A DNA stretch of 17,588 nt, from assembly GCA_038204185.1 (NCBI GenBank), contig JBBRDE010000100.1, forward strand, positions 1 to 17,588, written 5' to 3'. The DNA comes from Salmonirosea sp038204185. GTDB lineage: Bacteria > Bacteroidota > Bacteroidia > Cytophagales > Spirosomataceae. The position numbers and the translations under genes were made by a program. Below the pieces are notes generated by a model. The model was not told where the DNA came from, searched no databases, and saw only the letters and a list, made by a program, of their open reading frames with translations. This document shows, in pieces, positions 7,211-13,773 of the stretch. Every line of letters starts with the position of its first letter. Within the stretch, counting starts at the first letter, position 1.

Positions 7211-8701
7211 ATGACACTCTCCCAAAAAATCGGTTTTTGGGGCGGCCTCCTGGTCGCCTTTTTTATGGTGGTCATGCCCACGCCGGAGGGAATGGCCGTG
7301 CCTGCGCAGCGAGCCGTGGCTGTTACACTGCTAATGGCCATCTGGTGGTTAACCGAAGCCATTCCCATTTACGCCACGGCTTTCGTTCCGATGGCCCTGT
7401 TTCCCTTGCTGGGCGTGCTGGAAACTGACGCCGTAGCGGAAAGCTACGGGCACAGCTATGTGATCATGCTGCTGTGCGGATTTTTCATTGCCAAAGTCAT
7501 CGAATCGCAGCAACTGCACCGACGCATCGCTCTGATCGTCCTCAATTACCTAGGCACCAATCAGCAGCGTATTATTTTGAGTTTCATGCTGGTGTCGGCC
7601 TTTCTCTCCATGTGGATTGCCAATGTGGCCGTAGTACTGCTTATGCTACCCATCGCCACGGCGGTCATCTCCAAAACAGACGAATCCGAAGGAGAGGGTA
7701 CCTCACAATTTGGGCTGGCGTTGATGCTGGCAACGGCTTACGCCTGCAGCATCGGCGGCACGGCCACACTGATTGGCACACCGGTCAACATGGTGTTTGC
7801 GGGTATCGTTGGGGAGTTGTTTCCGGCCGCACCGGAGATCGACTTCTTCACCTGGATTAAGATTGGCTTTCCGATGGTGGTGGTTTTCATCCCGGTGATT
7901 TGGCTGTATATCATCAGGTACTTCAGGATTTCCACCGAAATCCATTTCGATACGACCGCTTTTGCCTCCGAACTGGCCGCACTCGGTTCCATGTCCGACG
8001 GGGAAAAGAAAGCATTGGGTGTGTTTCTGTTCACAGCCCTCGGCTGGATTTTTCGCAGCGATTTTGATTTTGGCTCCTTCCGGGTTCTGGGTTGGGGGTC
8101 GTTGCTCGGGGTAGGTGCGTACGTACATGACTCTACGGTAGCAGTGGTGGGGGCGCTAAGTCTCTTCGTGCTGAACAACAAAAACACCGGAAAACCCTTG
8201 CTGACCTGGAATGAAGCATCCTCCGTACCCTGGGGCGTAGTCATGATCGTGGGCGGAGGCTATGCCATTGCGCGGAGTTTTCAGGCAACGGGCCTGGCCG
8301 GTTGGATTGGGCAGCAGTTGGACTTCATCGGCACCTACTCGCCCCTCATGATTCTGCTGATCGTGACGACCTTCATTGTGTTTCTGACAGAAATCAACTC
8401 CAATACCGCCACGGCCAATATTTTCCTACCCGTACTGGCGGCGGTAGCCGTAGCGGCCCGAATCAACCCGCTGTTCCTGATGATTCCGGCTACCTTTGCC
8501 TGTTCGTTTGCGTTTATGATGCCCTCGGGTACGGGTACCAACACGGTGATTTTTGCGAGTGGAAAGGTATCCATTCCTGAAATGGCCAAGTGCGGGCTGT
8601 GGCTAAATTTCATTTCGGTGGTGGTACTGACGGCACTGCTGTATTTCGTGGTCATCCCGATTTTGGGGCTGGAAATGACGCTGCCGGGTTGGGTGAAGTG
8701 A
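7211..8701 (+). CDS. SLC13/DASS-family sodium-coupled anion (dicarboxylate or sulfate) transporter
   Basis: This 496-residue polytopic inner-membrane protein has the DASS (divalent anion:Na+ symporter) layout: N-terminal helices with AIWWLTEAIP (43-52), a first Na+/substrate loop in MWIANVAVV (134-142), GGTATLIGTPVNMV (182-195), a second half with the motif EINSNTATAN (394-403), and a C-terminal hairpin MPSGTGTNTVIFASG (437-451). In characterised relatives such as VcINDY, both inverted repeats carry a Ser-Asn-Thr motif that binds Na+ and the carboxylates. Here the second is intact (S397-N398-T399) but the first reads A137-N138-V139. Dicarboxylate uptake is the default prediction, and the altered motif leaves the substrate uncertain. 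ATG 7211 is chosen because it puts the first helix at the N-terminus. No recognisable -7 box lies upstream in the 185-bp gap, and no terminator follows the previous gene. Confidence 0.9.
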   Translation: MTLSQKIGFWGGLLVAFFMVVMPTPEGMAVPAQRAVAVTLLMAIWWLTEAIPIYATAFVPMALFPLLGVLETDAVAESYGHSYVIMLLCGFFIAKVIESQQLHRRIALIVLNYLGTNQQRIILSFMLVSAFLSMWIANVAVVLLMLPIATAVISKTDESEGEGTSQFGLALMLATAYACSIGGTATLIGTPVNMVFAGIVGELFPAAPEIDFFTWIKIGFPMVVVFIPVIWLYIIRYFRISTEIHFDTTAFASELAALGSMSDGEKKALGVFLFTALGWIFRSDFDFGSFRVLGWGSLLGVGAYVHDSTVAVVGALSLFVLNNKNTGKPLLTWNEASSVPWGVVMIVGGGYAIARSFQATGLAGWIGQQLDFIGTYSPLMILLIVTTFIVFLTEINSNTATANIFLPVLAAVAVAARINPLFLMIPATFACSFAFMMPSGTGTNTVIFASGKVSIPEMAKCGLWLNFISVVVLTALLYFVVIPILGLEMTLPGWVK

Positions 8702-8740
8702 GGGGGATTTGGAACCGTACCTGTTTCAGAATTCATTATC

Positions 8741-8774
8741 TTTGAAATGCGCAAGTTGCTTTGAGCATTTCAAA
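8741..8774. repeat. Perfect 10-bp inverted repeat upstream of the Ada-like gene
   Basis: TTTGAAATGC (8741-8750) and GCATTTCAAA (8765-8774) pair perfectly around a 14-nt loop. The left arm overlaps TATCTTTG (8737-8744), a consensus match to the Bacteroidota -7 box without a well-spaced -33 element. No T-run follows, so it does not look like a terminator for the transporter gene ending at 8701, although it lies where one would be expected. Confidence 0.6.
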
Positions 8775-8875
8775 ACAAATAACCACTTCTATGGCGAGTA
8801 GATAAGAGTATGGTTTTCGTTTACCGGACTTCTATTTTTCCACCTCTAAATACCCGAAAAACCGCAATATTCGGA

Positions 8876-8906
8876 TTGCACCCTTCTTCCCTCAAAGGTA
8901 CCTTTG
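8876..8906 (+). promoter_or_regulatory. Promoter of the Ada-like gene, -7 box embedded in a 16-bp palindrome
   Basis: TTG (8876-8878), a 20-nt spacer and TACCTTTG (8899-8906) match the Bacteroidota TTTG-N19-21-TAnnTTTG promoter well. Transcription would start near 8912-8914, only about 8 nt before ATG 8921, so the leader would be very short. The -7 box is the right half of the perfect palindrome TCAAAGGTACCTTTGA at 8892-8907, so the same -7 sequence also occurs on the minus strand. Confidence 0.6.
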
Positions 8907-8920
8907 AATAAAAAACACCT

Positions 8921-9799
8921 ATGGAAGAGCAAAGCAGTACCGCACAGGATTACCAGCGCATCGAAAAGGCCATCCGCTACATCGAAGATCAGTACAAAAA
9001 CCAACCTACCCTCCGACAGATTGCCAATCACGTCGGCCTGTCGGAATTCCATTTCCAGCGGCTGTTCACGCGGTGGGCAGGTACCAGTCCTCAGCGGTTT
9101 ATGAGGTACCTCACCAAGGAATACGCTAAGCAACAACTGGCCACCTCGCCCAATCTGCTGGATGCTACCTACGAAGCCGGACTTTCCAGCCCCAGCCGAC
9201 TGCACGATCTTTTCGTCACCTACGAGGCCATGACACCCGCTGAATTCCGGGCCTTGGGCGAAGGAGTCAAGATCCGTTACGGTATTCATGAAACGCCTTT
9301 TGGCCCATGCCTGATTGCCGTTACCGAACGCGGCATTTCCGATTTACGGTTTTTGAATGGGGAAGATTCGGATGAGAACCTGGTAGGTAGGTTAAAGGCC
9401 GAATGGCCGGAAGCCGTCTGTACGGTAGATACCTCAATTACATTGCCCTACATTCAGCATCTATTCTACGGCCAATCGCCTTCCCATCCTCTACCTATCT
9501 TGCTACGGGGCACCAATTTCCAGATCAAAGTTTGGGAAGCCCTGTTACGGATTCCCGCCGGGCGGCTTGTCAGCTACGACAACATCGCTCATTCCATCGG
9601 TCAGCCTACCGCTTCGCGGGCTGTAGGTACGGCCATCGGTAGCAACCGTATCGCTTATTTGATCCCCTGTCACCGCGTCTTACAGAAATCGGGCGGATTG
9701 GGTGGCTACCGCTGGGGTTCGGCCCGCAAGCAAGCCATGCTGGCGCGGGAAGCTGCACAGCAGCCCACAGTTGGTCAAAGTGTGCTTTTTGAGGAATAG
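8921..9799 (+). CDS. AraC-HTH / O6-alkylguanine-DNA methyltransferase fusion (Ada-like, without the Ada N-domain)
   Basis: This 292-residue cytoplasmic protein repairs O6-alkylguanine by irreversible transfer of the alkyl group to a cysteine and probably regulates transcription. Residues about 10-110 are an AraC-type double helix-turn-helix; the first reads LRQIANHVGLSEFHFQRLF (31-49) and ends in the MTPAEFR (104-110) typical of AraC C-termini. Residues about 120-280 are the methyltransferase, with GTNFQIKVWEALLRIPAG (197-214), SRAVGTAIGSN (232-242) and the active-site PCHRV (249-253, acceptor Cys250). Classical Ada has an extra N-terminal zinc domain that senses methyl-phosphotriesters. It is absent here, so any sensing must use Cys250 or be lost. 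This architecture is known in Bacteroidota. The promoter palindrome just upstream is a candidate self-regulatory site. The start is fixed by the domain boundary and the nearby promoter. Confidence 0.92.
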   Translation: MEEQSSTAQDYQRIEKAIRYIEDQYKNQPTLRQIANHVGLSEFHFQRLFTRWAGTSPQRFMRYLTKEYAKQQLATSPNLLDATYEAGLSSPSRLHDLFVTYEAMTPAEFRALGEGVKIRYGIHETPFGPCLIAVTERGISDLRFLNGEDSDENLVGRLKAEWPEAVCTVDTSITLPYIQHLFYGQSPSHPLPILLRGTNFQIKVWEALLRIPAGRLVSYDNIAHSIGQPTASRAVGTAIGSNRIAYLIPCHRVLQKSGGLGGYRWGSARKQAMLAREAAQQPTVGQSVLFEE

Positions 9800-9895
9800 G
9801 TATTGTTTTTTTGCACTTCTTTTAGTTCAATGAACGTTTTTACCGCGTTTACGATTAATTAATTGTAAAAAACTGTTATTCAGTCAAAAAGTCCG

Positions 9896-9903
9896 TACTT
9901 TTG
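9896..9903 (+). promoter_or_regulatory. -7 box of the typA promoter
   Basis: TACTTTTG matches the Bacteroidota -7 consensus TAnnTTTG exactly. At the usual spacing the -33 region is CTGTTATT (9873-9880), only a partial match to TTTG. Transcription would start near 9910, leaving an A/T-rich leader of about 80 nt before ATG 9992. Confidence 0.55.
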
Positions 9904-9932
9904 CGGCCTATTTTACGGGGAACAAAGATCAT

Positions 9933-9980
9933 ATGTGCTTTCTTTTTCTCTGTGGGCTGAAATTTTCATCTGTTGACTAA
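9933..9980 (+). promoter_or_regulatory. Possible leader-peptide ORF upstream of typA
   Basis: Inside the predicted typA leader, an ATG at 9933 opens a 15-codon frame encoding MCFLFLCGLKFSSVD. It ends with TAA 11 nt before the typA start. The peptide is rich in Phe, Leu and Cys. No strong ribosome-binding site precedes it, and a frame this short can occur by chance. Confidence 0.25.
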
Positions 9981-9991
9981 GAAAAAAAGCA

Positions 9992-11806
9992 ATGCAATCC
10001 ATTCGTAACATCGCCATTATTGCGCACGTTGACCACGGCAAAACGACCCTGGTCGACAAAATCATCCATGCCTCCAAGCTATTTCGCGAGAACCAGGAAT
10101 TTGACGACCTGATCCTCGACAACAACGATCTCGAGCGCGAGCGCGGGATTACCATCACGTCCAAGAACGTGTCGGTTCGCTATAAAGATGTAAAAATCAA
10201 CGTGATCGATACGCCGGGCCACGCCGACTTTGGCGGTGAGGTAGAGCGCGTACTTAAAATGGCCGATGGCGTACTGCTGTTGGTGGATGCTTTCGAAGGC
10301 CCCATGCCTCAGACTCGCTTCGTATTGGGCAAAGCTCTAGAACTGGGTTTGAAGCCTATCGTGGTGGTCAATAAGGTAGATAAGGAAAACTGCCGGCCCG
10401 AGGAAGTACAGGAAAACGTGTTCGACCTGATGTTCAACCTGGGAGGTACCGAAGATCAACTAGACTTCGTGACCGTATATGGTTCGTCCAAGCAGGGCTG
10501 GATGGGTGCCGACTGGCAACATCCCACGGGAGACATTACCTTCCTGCTTGACACCATTATTGAGCAGATTCCTCCTGCTCCTATCAACGAGGGGACCCCT
10601 CAGATGCAGATCACGTCGCTGGATTACAACGCTTTTGTGGGCCGTATCGCCATTGGTCGCGTATTGCGGGGTACCATAAAGGAAGGCGCCCAAATGTCGC
10701 TTTGCAAAGCGGATGGGGTAATTAAAAAAGTGAAGATCAAAGAATTACAGACCTTTGAAGGCTTGGGCCGTCAGAAGGCAAGCGAGGTAGGTGCTGGCGA
10801 TATTTGTGCGGTAACAGGAATTGACGATTTCGAAATCGGGGATACCCTTGCCGATTTGGAAAATCCCGAAGCGCTGCCCCGCATTGCGGTGGACGAGCCC
10901 ACCATGAATATGCTTTTCACGATCAATAATTCCCCTTTCTTTGGAAAGGAAGGCAAGTTCGTGACCTCACGCCACCTGCGTGACCGCTTGATGAAAGAGA
11001 CGGAGAAAAATCTGGCTCTACGCGTCGAACCGGCTGGTAGCGAAGATAAGTTTCTGGTCTATGGTCGGGGAATACTGCACTTGTCAGTGTTGATCGAAAC
11101 CATGCGCCGTGAAGGCTATGAGCTGCAGGTTGGTCAGCCGCAAGTACTTTTCAAAGAAGACGAAAATGGCCAACGCCTCGAACCCATCGAAACGATGGTC
11201 GTGGATGTACCTGAAACAACGGCGGGCAAAGTGATTGAGCTGGCTACCCAACGGAAGGGTGAACTACTTGTAATGGAGCCGAAGGGCGACTTGCAGCACC
11301 TTGAATTCGAGATTCCATCGCGAGGCCTGATCGGACTACGTTCCAATGTACTTACCGCCACGCAGGGCGAGGCCGTGCTGACGCACCGCTTCAAGAGTTT
11401 TGAGCCTTACCGCGGGCCTATCGCGGGCCGTAACAGCGGTTCCATTATTTCCAAAGGTACGGGGATGTCAACGGGCTATACCATTGATAAATTGCAGGAT
11501 CGCGGCCGTTTCTTCGTAGATCCAGGTGAGGAGATCTACGGTGGTCAGGTAATCGGTGAGCATAACCGCCCCAACGACATTGTAGTGAACTTGCAGGAAG
11601 CCAAGAAACTGACCAACATGCGCGCCTCCGGTTCGGATGACGGATTGCGGATTGCGCCCAAGCTTAATTTCTCCCTGGAAGAATCTATGGAATATATCCA
11701 AAAGGACGAATATCTGGAAGTAACCCCGCAGAGTATGCGGATGCGGAAGATATACCTGGAAGAAACCGACCGCAAGCGCAACGCTGGTAAGATGGAAATG
11801 GCTTGA
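9992..11806 (+). CDS. typA: Translational GTPase TypA/BipA
   Basis: This ribosome-associated GTPase of the EF-G class acts in ribosome assembly and stress or cold adaptation. At 604 residues it is the normal family length. The G-domain motifs are complete: G1 AHVDHGKT (11-18), G2 region RERGITIT (49-56), G3 DTPGH (73-77), G4 NKVD (127-130) and the G5-like SSK (165-167). They are followed by domain II with IAIGRVLRGTIKEG and by the EF-G-like domains; the C-terminal TypA-specific part includes GRNSGSIISKGTG and LTNMRASGSDD. All are standard for the family. The leader immediately before the ATG is A-rich (AAGAAAAAAAGC), typical of Bacteroidota. The gene has its own promoter and ends at the strong terminator it shares with the NUDIX gene. 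Confidence 0.98.
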   Translation: MQSIRNIAIIAHVDHGKTTLVDKIIHASKLFRENQEFDDLILDNNDLERERGITITSKNVSVRYKDVKINVIDTPGHADFGGEVERVLKMADGVLLLVDAFEGPMPQTRFVLGKALELGLKPIVVVNKVDKENCRPEEVQENVFDLMFNLGGTEDQLDFVTVYGSSKQGWMGADWQHPTGDITFLLDTIIEQIPPAPINEGTPQMQITSLDYNAFVGRIAIGRVLRGTIKEGAQMSLCKADGVIKKVKIKELQTFEGLGRQKASEVGAGDICAVTGIDDFEIGDTLADLENPEALPRIAVDEPTMNMLFTINNSPFFGKEGKFVTSRHLRDRLMKETEKNLALRVEPAGSEDKFLVYGRGILHLSVLIETMRREGYELQVGQPQVLFKEDENGQRLEPIETMVVDVPETTAGKVIELATQRKGELLVMEPKGDLQHLEFEIPSRGLIGLRSNVLTATQGEAVLTHRFKSFEPYRGPIAGRNSGSIISKGTGMSTGYTIDKLQDRGRFFVDPGEEIYGGQVIGEHNRPNDIVVNLQEAKKLTNMRASGSDDGLRIAPKLNFSLEESMEYIQKDEYLEVTPQSMRMRKIYLEETDRKRNAGKMEMA

Positions 11807-11850
11807 TTGGTCTGTAAGCTTCTGGCCATTGGCCTTCGGCTTTTTAATAC

Positions 11851-11890
11851 TAACGCAGAAAGCGCTCGGAGCGCTTTCTGCGTTATTTTA
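11851..11890. terminator. Bidirectional intrinsic terminator between typA and the NUDIX gene
   Basis: TAACGCAGAAAGCGC (11851-11865) pairs perfectly with GCGCTTTCTGCGTTA (11871-11885), and a T-A pair at the loop base is also possible, leaving a loop of 3-5 nt. The plus strand continues TTTTATTTTA, and the minus strand enters ATTAAAAAG. It lies 44 nt after the typA stop and directly abuts the stop of the convergent NUDIX gene (11888). A weaker structure just before it (AAGC 11816-11819 and GGCC 11824-11827 pairing with GGCC 11831-11834 and GCTT 11839-11842, then five T) could be a first typA terminator. Confidence 0.85.
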
Positions 11891-12328
11891 TTTTACGTAA
11901 GGCTGGTCAATTTTACCCAAATACACTCCCTGTAATTTACCTCCTAAAAACGCTATAACTTCCTGACCTACATTAGGATAAAGGTGCTTTCTGTCAAGAT
12001 CACCAATTGAAAGCCATTCGACGCTTGAAGCGCTGGTGTGTTGAGTGTTGAGTTTTGGTAAGCCGGCCACCAGATGTACGACAAAAACCGCATGTAGCGC
12101 ATCTTTGCGCCCATCCTCCCCAATCACCTCTCCGCAAAGTACCAAGTGATCTACCTCAGTTTCCACGCCGAGTTCTTCCCGCAGTTCTCGCACAATCACT
12201 TCTGAAAGGCTTTCGCCCGGATCGGGGTTGCCACCGGGCAGCGCGTATACGTCTGCTTCACCGTATCGATACTTCATCGTCAATACGCAGTTACGTTCAA
12301 TGATGAGGGCACAGGGTCTTACACGCAT
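11888..12328 (-). CDS. NUDIX hydrolase
   Basis: Counted from ATG 12328, this is a compact 146-residue protein of typical NUDIX size. The NUDIX box G-x5-E-x7-R-E-U-x-E-E-x-G-U is complete at residues 33-55 (GGNPDPGE, then RELREELGV). The enzyme should therefore cleave a nucleoside diphosphate linked to another moiety, using Mg2+. The preceding YALPGGN and later VEWLSIGDL fit a MutT-like or ADP-ribose-type member, but the substrate cannot be assigned. The frame stays open upstream to 12745, but that extension would run antisense through the ThuA-domain gene and has no recognisable domain, so I start at MRVRPCALII. The gene is divergent from the ThuA gene across 85 bp and converges with typA at a shared terminator. 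No clear -7 box was found. Confidence 0.9.
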   Translation of the reverse strand: MRVRPCALIIERNCVLTMKYRYGEADVYALPGGNPDPGESLSEVIVRELREELGVETEVDHLVLCGEVIGEDGRKDALHAVFVVHLVAGLPKLNTQHTSASSVEWLSIGDLDRKHLYPNVGQEVIAFLGGKLQGVYLGKIDQPYVK

Positions 12329-12413
12329 GTTTCGTTGCTTTGGAGAAAGAGTAGAGTCGAACCGATCCTCCCTTTGACTGAAGAATTTATTTCTACCTAA
12401 AATTTTGATTCCA

Positions 12414-13169
12414 ATGAAAAAAATGTCCTTTCTTTTTTGCCTGCTGGCCCTGCTCACCCTCGCCACACAAGCCGCTCCGGATGATGGCCTGACGACGGGC
12501 ACCGCACCAGCGGCAGATGCCATCCTGGTTTTTTCAAAGACAGCGGGCTTTCGGCACAAATCCATCGGGGCGGGCAAAGTTGCTCTGATGAAGCTGGGCA
12601 CCGAAAATCGCTTCCGGGTTGATACTACCGAAGACGCCTCGGTGTTTACAGCGGCTAATCTCAAACAATACAAGACCGTCGTGTTCCTGAGTACCACGGG
12701 CAATATACTAAACCCCGAGCAACAGACCGCTTTTGAGGAGTACATCCGGGGCGGCGGTGGGTTTCTAGGTATTCACGCGGCAGCCGATACGGAGTACGAC
12801 TGGCCCTGGTACAATAAGCTCGTGGGCGCCTATTTCCTGAGTCACCCCAAGCAGCAGAACGTCGATATCATCGTATGGAACAAAGTTGATGCTACAACAA
12901 ATTTCTTACCAAACCGCTGGCGGAGATTTGATGAGCTGTACAACTACAAAAGCATCCATCCGGGCATTACCGTGCTGGCCACTTTGGACGAAACCAGTTA
13001 CGAAGGGGGCAAGAATGGCCCCATGCACCCGTTCATGTGGAAGCACGAATTTGAAGGGGGCCGCTCCTACTATACCGGCGGTGGCCACACGGATGAATCC
13101 TACGTGGAACCGCTGTTTGTGAAGCATCTACTGGAATCACTCAAATGGACCATGAGGCGCACCAAATAG
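12414..13169 (+). CDS. Secreted ThuA-domain protein
   Basis: This 251-residue exported protein has a signal peptide (MKKMSFLFCLLALLTLATQA). ATG 12414 is preferred over the upstream in-frame TTG at 12405 because it gives a normal signal peptide. The ThuA (trehalose-utilisation, glutamine-amidotransferase-like) fold is seen in AILVFSKTAGFRHKSI (36-51), TVVFLSTTGNILN (88-100), GGGGFLGIHAAADTEYDW (113-130), FLSHP (141-145), RRFDELYNY (170-178) and YTGGGHTDESY (220-230). As is usual in this family, the nucleophile position has no Cys, so amidotransferase activity is not expected. In Bacteroidota, ThuA domains occur in secreted proteins linked to sugar or glucoside metabolism, but this copy is free-standing and its role is unknown. 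It converges with gmhA, with only 20 bp between the two stop codons and no hairpin terminator. Confidence 0.88.
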   Translation: MKKMSFLFCLLALLTLATQAAPDDGLTTGTAPAADAILVFSKTAGFRHKSIGAGKVALMKLGTENRFRVDTTEDASVFTAANLKQYKTVVFLSTTGNILNPEQQTAFEEYIRGGGGFLGIHAAADTEYDWPWYNKLVGAYFLSHPKQQNVDIIVWNKVDATTNFLPNRWRRFDELYNYKSIHPGITVLATLDETSYEGGKNGPMHPFMWKHEFEGGRSYYTGGGHTDESYVEPLFVKHLLESLKWTMRRTK

Positions 13170-13189
13170 AGACACGATCAATCGCGTTT

Positions 13190-13768
13190 CTACAAGACCA
13201 TTTTCTCGATCAGTAACATGAAGATGTGAATAACTTTGATGTGAATTTCCTGAATGCGGTCCGCGTATCCGAAATGGGGTACGCGGATTTCTACATCCGC
13301 CAGACCCGCCAGCTTCCCTCCATCCTTTCCAGACAGTATTATCACGTTCATACCTCGAAGCCGGGCAGCTTCCACGGCCCGCATGATATTGGCCGAGTTC
13401 CCACTGGTGCTTAGCCCCAACAGCACGTCTCCGGGCTGTCCCAGTCCTTCTACAAAGCGTGAGAACACATACTCATATCCAAAATCGTTGCTCACGCAGC
13501 TTAGGTGGCTGGGATCAGATATGGCAATAGCAGGCAGGGCGCGCCGGTTGTCGCGGTAACGCCCCGTCAGTTCCTCAGCGAAATGCATAGCGTCGCAATG
13601 CGAGCCGCCGTTACCGCAGGAGATGATTTTTTTATTCGCTGTGATAGCCTCAGCCATAACCCTGGCGGCGCGCTCAATGGCTTCGCTGTGGGTGGGATCG
13701 CTCAGGAAGTCATTCAGTACATTCTGAGCTTCGGTGAGCTCCTGCTGAACGAGAGATTGGTAGTCCAT
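13190..13768 (-). CDS. gmhA: Phosphoheptose isomerase (D-sedoheptulose-7-phosphate isomerase)
   Basis: This cytoplasmic SIS-domain enzyme converts sedoheptulose 7-phosphate to D-glycero-D-manno-heptose 7-phosphate, the first step to ADP- or GDP-heptose for lipopolysaccharide core, capsule or S-layer glycans. At 192 residues it equals the E. coli enzyme in length. Visible motifs are SCGNGGSHCDAMHFAEELTG (50-69), LGLSTSGNSANI (117-128) and ADRIQEIHIKVIH (169-181). The residues equivalent to the metal and catalytic set are H62, E66, D170, Q173 and H181, so it should be active. The gene starts 5 bp after the stop of the Wzi-like gene, so the two are almost certainly one operon. The later heptose genes (gmhB, hldE or hddA/C) are not in the window. 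Confidence 0.94.
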   Translation of the reverse strand: MDYQSLVQQELTEAQNVLNDFLSDPTHSEAIERAARVMAEAITANKKIISCGNGGSHCDAMHFAEELTGRYRDNRRALPAIAISDPSHLSCVSNDFGYEYVFSRFVEGLGQPGDVLLGLSTSGNSANIMRAVEAARLRGMNVIILSGKDGGKLAGLADVEIRVPHFGYADRIQEIHIKVIHIFMLLIEKMVL

Positions 13769-13773
13769 TGCTA

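Noticed and set aside
12329..12745. N-terminal extension of the NUDIX frame to 285 residues
   Set aside because: It would run antisense through the ThuA gene's start and signal peptide and matches no domain. The NUDIX fold is complete from ATG 12328.
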